The notes beneath the pieces were generated by a model, which was given only the letters and a program-made list of their open reading frames with translations, was not told where the DNA came from and did not search any database. A stretch of 14,827 nt of DNA, from the NCBI GenBank assembly GCA_900554635.1, contig USHY01000030.1:1-14827 (forward strand), written 5' to 3'. Below are positions 14,047 to 14,827 of this stretch, piece after piece. Within the stretch, counting starts at the first letter, position 1, and the number at the start of each line of letters is the position of its first letter. Made by a program: the position numbers and the translations under genes. Origin of the DNA: an uncultured Clostridium sp. (GTDB lineage Bacteria > Bacillota > Clostridia > TANB77 > CAG-508).

Positions 14047-14698
14047 TTAAAATATGTACTTTTCTAATTCCTCTACATTCTTGCAATAGTATTTACATTC
14101 CTTTTCCATGTATGATGATATTTTAGGAATTGAATGTGACCAACCTGCTCCTATAAAGTCTATTCCTGCATTATCTGCCATAGTTTTGCCTGGTTTTAAA
14201 TCATCTATCATAACTAAGTCTTTTGATTCTAATGAAAGCTTCTCCATTATTTGTTTTATAGGCCATACTGCTGGCTTTCGTTGTTCTGGTTCACATTCCC
14301 AACCATATATTAATTCTGGCATTGGTAAGTTATTCTCTTTATAATCCCTAATTATATTTTTGTTCATGGAATGTGATACAACACAAATGTGTCCTCCGGT
14401 TTTCCTTAAATTTCCAAAGTATTTCTCTTATTCCATTAAATGTTGATGGTGTATGTTCCATTACATATCCTATCCAATTATTGAATTGATATTGTATTTC
14501 ATCATCACTAAAATTTAGTATTTCTTTATAATATCTATTTAAGCCTGGCTCAAAGTTATAGCAAATGTATTCTTCAAGCTCAAGGTTTACATCTGGTCTT
14601 AATTTTGCTAAACACTTTTTAAATGCTGGAAAATTCACTGTTGGTGTACTATTTACTATTGTGTCATCATGATCTAAAACTAAGCATTTATATTTCAT
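14047..14698 (-). CDS. HAD-family hydrolase, phosphoglycolate phosphatase-like, with a +1 shift at a CGG codon
   Basis: 216 residues when read with one +1 shift. ATG at 14698 is preferred to one at 14704 because GGAGG then has normal spacing. HAD motif I is LVLDHDDT with nucleophile Asp9 and Asp11; motif II is the Ser in VVSHS just after the shift; the motif III Lys is probably the one in EPEQRKP; motif IV is MIDDLKPG. A helical cap lies between motifs I and II. Such enzymes hydrolyse small phosphate monoesters in the cytosol; the substrate cannot be told. Codon 101 is CGG (14396-14398). The zero frame continues into a basic, unrelated tail (RRTHLCC) and a stop, while skipping C gives NGGHICVVSHS and leads straight into the remaining 116 residues. 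It has its own promoter. Confidence 0.87.
14396..14398 (-). other. +1 frameshift site, in-frame CGG (HAD gene)
   Basis: Codon 101. Context GAA AAC CGG AGG ACA in the zero frame. Skipping the C gives GAA AAC GGA GGA CAC ATT, that is ENGGHI, the usual glycine turn before HAD motif II. Confidence 0.8.
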
Positions 14699-14722
14699 TA
14701 GCATTCCTCCTTATAATGCATA

Positions 14723-14751
14723 CTTATATCATAAAAGCGAGTAATTTTCAA
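14723..14751 (-). promoter_or_regulatory. Promoter of the HAD gene, -35 box inside a terminator loop
   Basis: TTGAAA (14746-14751), a 17-bp spacer and TATAAG (14723-14728) on the minus strand. The -35 box occupies the loop, and the spacer holds the distal arm, of the upstream gene's terminator. Confidence 0.5.
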
Positions 14752-14770
14752 GAAGATTACTCGCTTTTAT
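14731..14770 (-). terminator. Strong terminator of the gene at the right edge
   Basis: A perfect 15-bp stem (14731-14745 with 14756-14770) with a 10-nt loop. On the minus strand it ends in GCTTTTAT, giving a weak U-tract. Confidence 0.75.
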
Positions 14771-14786
14771 TATTTATTTCAAATAA

Positions 14787-14827
14787 TTATTTATTTTCTC
14801 TCTTTGCAATTATAACTGCACTAGCTA
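14787..14827 (-). CDS. C-terminal end of a gene cut by the right edge
   Basis: The minus-strand frame reads ASAVIIAKRENK and stops at 14787-14789, 16 nt before the terminator stem. A hydrophobic stretch followed by a basic tail would suit the end of a membrane or wall-sorted protein, but this is too short to identify. Confidence 0.35.
   Translation of the reverse strand, partial: ASAVIIAKRENK

Noticed and set aside
2770..14398. Random sequencing errors or ordinary pseudogenes as the cause of the four breaks
   Set aside because: All four are the same type (extra C directly before an in-frame GGN glycine codon), two are not homopolymer contexts (A-C-G), 17 similar out-of-frame CGG sites show no break, and the genes have no other defects. 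A motif-specific base-calling artefact cannot be fully excluded without reads.
2770..14398. Simple reassignment of CGG to another amino acid or to stop
   Set aside because: A sense reassignment would keep the frame, but at all four sites homology continues in the +1 frame and not in the zero frame.
1..14827. Mobile elements, phage genes or defence systems
   Set aside because: No transposase, integrase, terminal repeats or known defence proteins were found; base composition and codon use are even across the window.

Overview
The window is AT-rich and looks like a chromosomal piece of a low-GC Firmicute, most likely an uncultured gut-type Clostridia lineage. The grounds are strong AGGAGG-type ribosome binding sites, SigA-type promoters, a Gram-positive style prepilin, and the FtsK/SpoIIIE, ArgRS, group III phosphofructokinase, MBOAT/DHHW and DUF4358-like protein types. 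The lineage is inference. Nearly every gene lies on the minus strand, so the layout is best read from right to left.

Right part (about 14.8 to 10.85 kb): the last codons of an unknown gene with a strong terminator, then a HAD-family phosphatase-like gene, a membrane-anchored DUF4358-like protein, a terminator, and an MBOAT O-acyltransferase followed by its DHHW/AlgX-like partner. The MBOAT/DHHW pair is a surface-polymer O-acylation module. It converges on a small plus-strand DUF378 membrane protein. Centre (10.6 to 5.3 kb): tRNA-Leu(UAA), a gene-poor stretch with possible tiny ORFs, then pfkA, argS, upp, rsmD and a coiled-coil protein, in short transcription units marked by hairpin terminators. 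Left part (5.3 to 0 kb): ftsK/spoIIIE, the tRNA methylthiotransferase gene mtaB starting one base after it, an orphan glycine-rich small protein, and a partial prepilin-like gene with a leader of about 265 nt.

The main discovery is a recoding signal. Three genes (mtaB, the DHHW gene and the HAD gene) are each interrupted by single-base +1 frameshifts, four in all (two in mtaB). At all four the shift falls on an in-frame CGG codon, and dropping its first C restores a conserved glycine codon (GGN) and a family-like full-length protein. I scanned every CGG on the coding strands of about 4,360 codons. These four are the only in-frame CGG codons; about 17 others are all out of frame, and none is used as ordinary arginine. 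The simplest reading is that CGG is unassigned in this organism (no cognate tRNA-Arg) and that CGGN is read through by +1 frameshifting or quadruplet decoding as glycine. Systematic sequencing error or gene decay is less consistent with this pattern but has to be excluded.

Two secondary signals are arrays of TGTAAT-like repeats at exact 11-bp spacing just upstream of two minus-strand promoters (glycine-rich gene, rsmD), and an unidentified GC-rich motif in the long prepilin leader.
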